Shown here: positions 61,968-64,000 of the stretch, piece by piece
How positions within the stretch are numbered: position 1 is the first letter of the stretch
Layout of the letters: each line of letters opens with the position of its first letter
Assembly (NCBI GenBank): GCA_020850735.1
Contig: JADZEE010000027.1
Location: forward strand, 24,001-88,000
DNA length: 64,000 nt
DNA from: Gammaproteobacteria bacterium
GTDB taxonomy: Bacteria; Pseudomonadota; Gammaproteobacteria; JADZEE01
Direction: 5' to 3'
The notes under the pieces: model-generated
Told to the model about the DNA's origin: nothing
What the model saw: only the letters and a program-made list of their open reading frames with translations
Database searches by the model: none
Made by a program: the position numbers and the translations under genes

Positions 61968-63011
61968 ATGGAATTCTGGCTTGGCCTGTACGGGATGCAG
62001 AGCCCGCGGACCTACCCGCGCTCGCTGCCCTGGTTGTACCACGAGACCATCCGCCACGCCGTCGAGGCCGAAAGGGTGGGGTTCGACGGTTTCGCCCTGA
62101 CCGAGCACCATTTCTGGTACGACGGATACTGCCCGTCGTTGCTGCCCGTGCTGGCCGCGATCGCCCGCCGCACCGAAGCCATCCGCTTGCTGCCGTGCGC
62201 CCTGCTGTTGCCGCTGCGGGATCCGCTGCGCGCAGCCGAAGAGATCGCGGTCCTCGATCACCTGTCCCATGGCCGCGTGACGCTCGGCATGGGCTACGGG
62301 TACCGTTCGGAGGAGTTCGAAGGTTTCGGATTGGAGAAAAAACACGTCCCGGCCCGTTTTTTCGAAATGGTGGAAATCCTCAAACGTGCATTCCAGGAAG
62401 GGAGCTTCAGCTACTCCGGCGAGTATTACTCGTACGAGGATGTGGCGATCCACCCCAAGCCTTTCCAGCGCGGCGGGCCGGCGCTTTTTCTCACCGCCGG
62501 GAGCCGTGAAGCGACAGCGCGCAAGGCCGGGAGTCTCGGGATGGACTACTGCGTGCCAGCGGTCATGCAGCCGTTGAGCAAAGTCAAAGCGCTGATCGAC
62601 GCGTATCGCGACGCGGCAGAACAGGCGGGTGTAGCGCCGGGGCGGATCGTCGTGGCGACGGACGTTGCCGTTGCCGAGACGCGCGAGGAAGTCGACCGGA
62701 TCATTGCTGAAGATCTCAAGCCCGTCTATGCGGAGCAGCTGGTCGCATTTGGCTTCCTGCACGACGCGCAGGGCAATCCGGTCAGCGAAATCAGGCCGGA
62801 GCATCCGGTGTGGGAGATCCTGCTGAACAGTTTCGTCCGTGGTTCTCCGGATGAGGCCATTGCACATATCGAGTCGTTTCGCGAACTGGGCTGTGACGTG
62901 TTCGTGGCGCGCATCGTGGAGGCAAATCTGCGCAGCGAACGCATTCTCCGGGAAATGCGCCTGTTCGCGGAAACGGTCATCCCGCATTTCGCACAGGGCG
63001 CCGGCCGATGA
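61968..63011 (+). CDS. Luciferase-like (LLM) flavin-dependent oxidoreductase
   Basis: The 347-residue TIM-barrel protein fits the bacterial luciferase-like monooxygenase family: WLGLYGM, GFALTEHHFW, DHLSHGRVTLGMGYGYRSEE and FLTAGSREAT. Members use FMN (or F420) to oxidise or desulfonate diverse substrates. GGAG lies just upstream of the ATG. It is translationally linked by an ATGA to a second member. Confidence 0.9.
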   Translation: MEFWLGLYGMQSPRTYPRSLPWLYHETIRHAVEAERVGFDGFALTEHHFWYDGYCPSLLPVLAAIARRTEAIRLLPCALLLPLRDPLRAAEEIAVLDHLSHGRVTLGMGYGYRSEEFEGFGLEKKHVPARFFEMVEILKRAFQEGSFSYSGEYYSYEDVAIHPKPFQRGGPALFLTAGSREATARKAGSLGMDYCVPAVMQPLSKVKALIDAYRDAAEQAGVAPGRIVVATDVAVAETREEVDRIIAEDLKPVYAEQLVAFGFLHDAQGNPVSEIRPEHPVWEILLNSFVRGSPDEAIAHIESFRELGCDVFVARIVEANLRSERILREMRLFAETVIPHFAQGAGR

Positions 63012-64000
63012 GGACGGGCGTGCTGTTGAATGCGGAATGCGGCGACGAGCCCGCCAGCCAGGCCTACGACCGCCTGCTGTGTCACGTGCGGGCCATCGAA
63101 GACAACGGTTTCGACACGATCTGGATCCCGCAGGCGCATGCGTGCGCCAGCGAACCGATGCCCTCGCCATTGGTGATGGCCGGCGCCATTGCCGCGGAAA
63201 CCAGGGCGATCCGCATTGGCGTGTTCGTCAAACTTGCGCTGGAGCACCCGGTGAAGATCTGTGAGGACGTCGCCGTACTCGATCTCCTGTGCCATGGTCG
63301 GCTCCTGTTCGGGGCCGATCCCGGTGGGCGAGAGCAGGAGTACGCCGGCGCCCGTGTCGGGTGGGCGCCGCGCCTGGAGGCGTTTAGGGAGGCATTGGAA
63401 ATCGTCGTCAGAGGCTGGACCAGCGACGGTTTTGCGTACCTGGGAGAGTTCTACCGGCTGCCCCGCAATACGCGTGCACCCGCAAGCGCGGGCCGGTACC
63501 AGGCCGAGCCCTGCGTTCCCCCGCATCGTGCGCCGACGGAACGTGCCGGCCTGCCGTTCGACTATTTGTCCATCCTGCCCAAGCCGCTGCAGATCCCTCA
63601 CCCGCCCGTATACCTGGTGGCCGCGGATCGGGAAACCGCCGACCTCGCAGCCCGGCGTGGTCACTCGTTGCTGATCCCGCCGCAGGTCGAGTCGGCGGCA
63701 GAGGTCGCGGACCACTACTGGCGCGTGCTCGAGGGTGCGGGAAGGCACAGACACGAGATTGACCTGGCGATTGCGCGCGATGTGTACGTCGAAATCGATG
63801 GCGAACAGGCCAGGAAGCGGGTAACGGTAAAGACCGCTGGCAGTCTGATCGGATCGCCCGATGAGGTACTGCACGGGATCAAGGACCTGCAGCATGTGAC
63901 CGGGTTGCGACACCTGCTTTGTCGCATGCAATTGCCCGGCCTGACCACCGGGCAGACCGACGCATCCATTCGCTTGTTCGCCGCAGAGGTTCGCAGCCGT
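63008..64000 (+). CDS. Second luciferase-like oxidoreductase, cut by right edge
   Basis: This frame has 331 open codons to the window end and no stop, so its C-terminus is unseen. It starts MRTGVLLNAECGDEP and has DNGFDTIWIPQAHA, LCHGRLLFGADPGGREQEY and ILPKPLQIPHPPVY, in the order of LLM-type enzymes. The ATG overlaps the upstream LLM stop. The pair may act together on one substrate. Confidence 0.85.
   Translation, partial: MRTGVLLNAECGDEPASQAYDRLLCHVRAIEDNGFDTIWIPQAHACASEPMPSPLVMAGAIAAETRAIRIGVFVKLALEHPVKICEDVAVLDLLCHGRLLFGADPGGREQEYAGARVGWAPRLEAFREALEIVVRGWTSDGFAYLGEFYRLPRNTRAPASAGRYQAEPCVPPHRAPTERAGLPFDYLSILPKPLQIPHPPVYLVAADRETADLAARRGHSLLIPPQVESAAEVADHYWRVLEGAGRHRHEIDLAIARDVYVEIDGEQARKRVTVKTAGSLIGSPDEVLHGIKDLQHVTGLRHLLCRMQLPGLTTGQTDASIRLFAAEVRSR

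Overview
The window is GC-rich chromosomal DNA from a gammaproteobacterium. The evidence is the gene order ispB / rplU-rpmA-obgE-proB / rpsT / murJ-ribF-lspA-ispH followed by type IV minor pilins, the UUG start of rpsT, and the general protein character. It makes hopanoids, so an environmental or soil/marine lineage is more likely than an enteric one. The species cannot be named from sequence reading alone.

Layout. 1-1.6 kb: a Tad-type pilin and a TadG-like protein cut by the left edge (minus strand). 1.9-6.9 kb: htpG with a clear heat-shock promoter, a GAF/HD-GYP c-di-GMP phosphodiesterase, and aroC. 7-10.9 kb: a minus-strand lipid operon (hpnH, hpnB, hpnM/mlaC-like, mlaA-like). 11.2-13.1 kb: dxs with its own sigma-70 promoter. 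13.3-25.9 kb: a long co-directional minus-strand block. It starts with a squalene synthase-like gene, hpnG, a PhyH-type oxygenase and hpnN, continues with two CDP-alcohol phosphatidyltransferases flanking hpnA, and ends with a complete 2-aminoethylphosphonate route (two nucleotidyltransferase modules, PEP mutase, phosphonopyruvate decarboxylase, AEP transaminase). 26-34.7 kb: tRNA-Pro and conserved housekeeping genes; ileS and fkpB are missing from their usual places. 34.7-43 kb: type IV minor pilins (pilE, pilY1 split by an amber codon, pilX, pilW, pilV, fimT). 43.3-44.5 kb: a Fur-family regulator, tRNA-Thr, and an IS66-ended remnant holding a transposase tail joined to a broken adenine methylase. 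44.5-49.4 kb: an RbbA-type ABC export operon. 49.9-64 kb: an accessory catabolic cluster (etfBA, a membrane FeS oxidoreductase, TetR, amidohydrolase, enoyl-CoA hydratase, TonB-dependent receptor, acyl-CoA ligase, acyl-CoA dehydrogenase, two luciferase-like flavin oxidoreductases), cut by the right edge.

The most unusual system is the hopanoid-phosphonate block. PEP would be converted to phosphonopyruvate, phosphonoacetaldehyde and 2-aminoethylphosphonate, activated as a CMP ester, and transferred by a CDP-alcohol phosphotransferase to a lipid alcohol. Because these genes are interleaved with hpnA, hpnN and hpnG in overlapping reading frames, the acceptor may be a hopanoid head group or a diglyceride co-trafficked with hopanoids. 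This is an inference from gene order and families, not a demonstrated product.

Support varies. Housekeeping genes are firm. Substrates of the phosphonate-lipid, ABC and catabolic systems are open.
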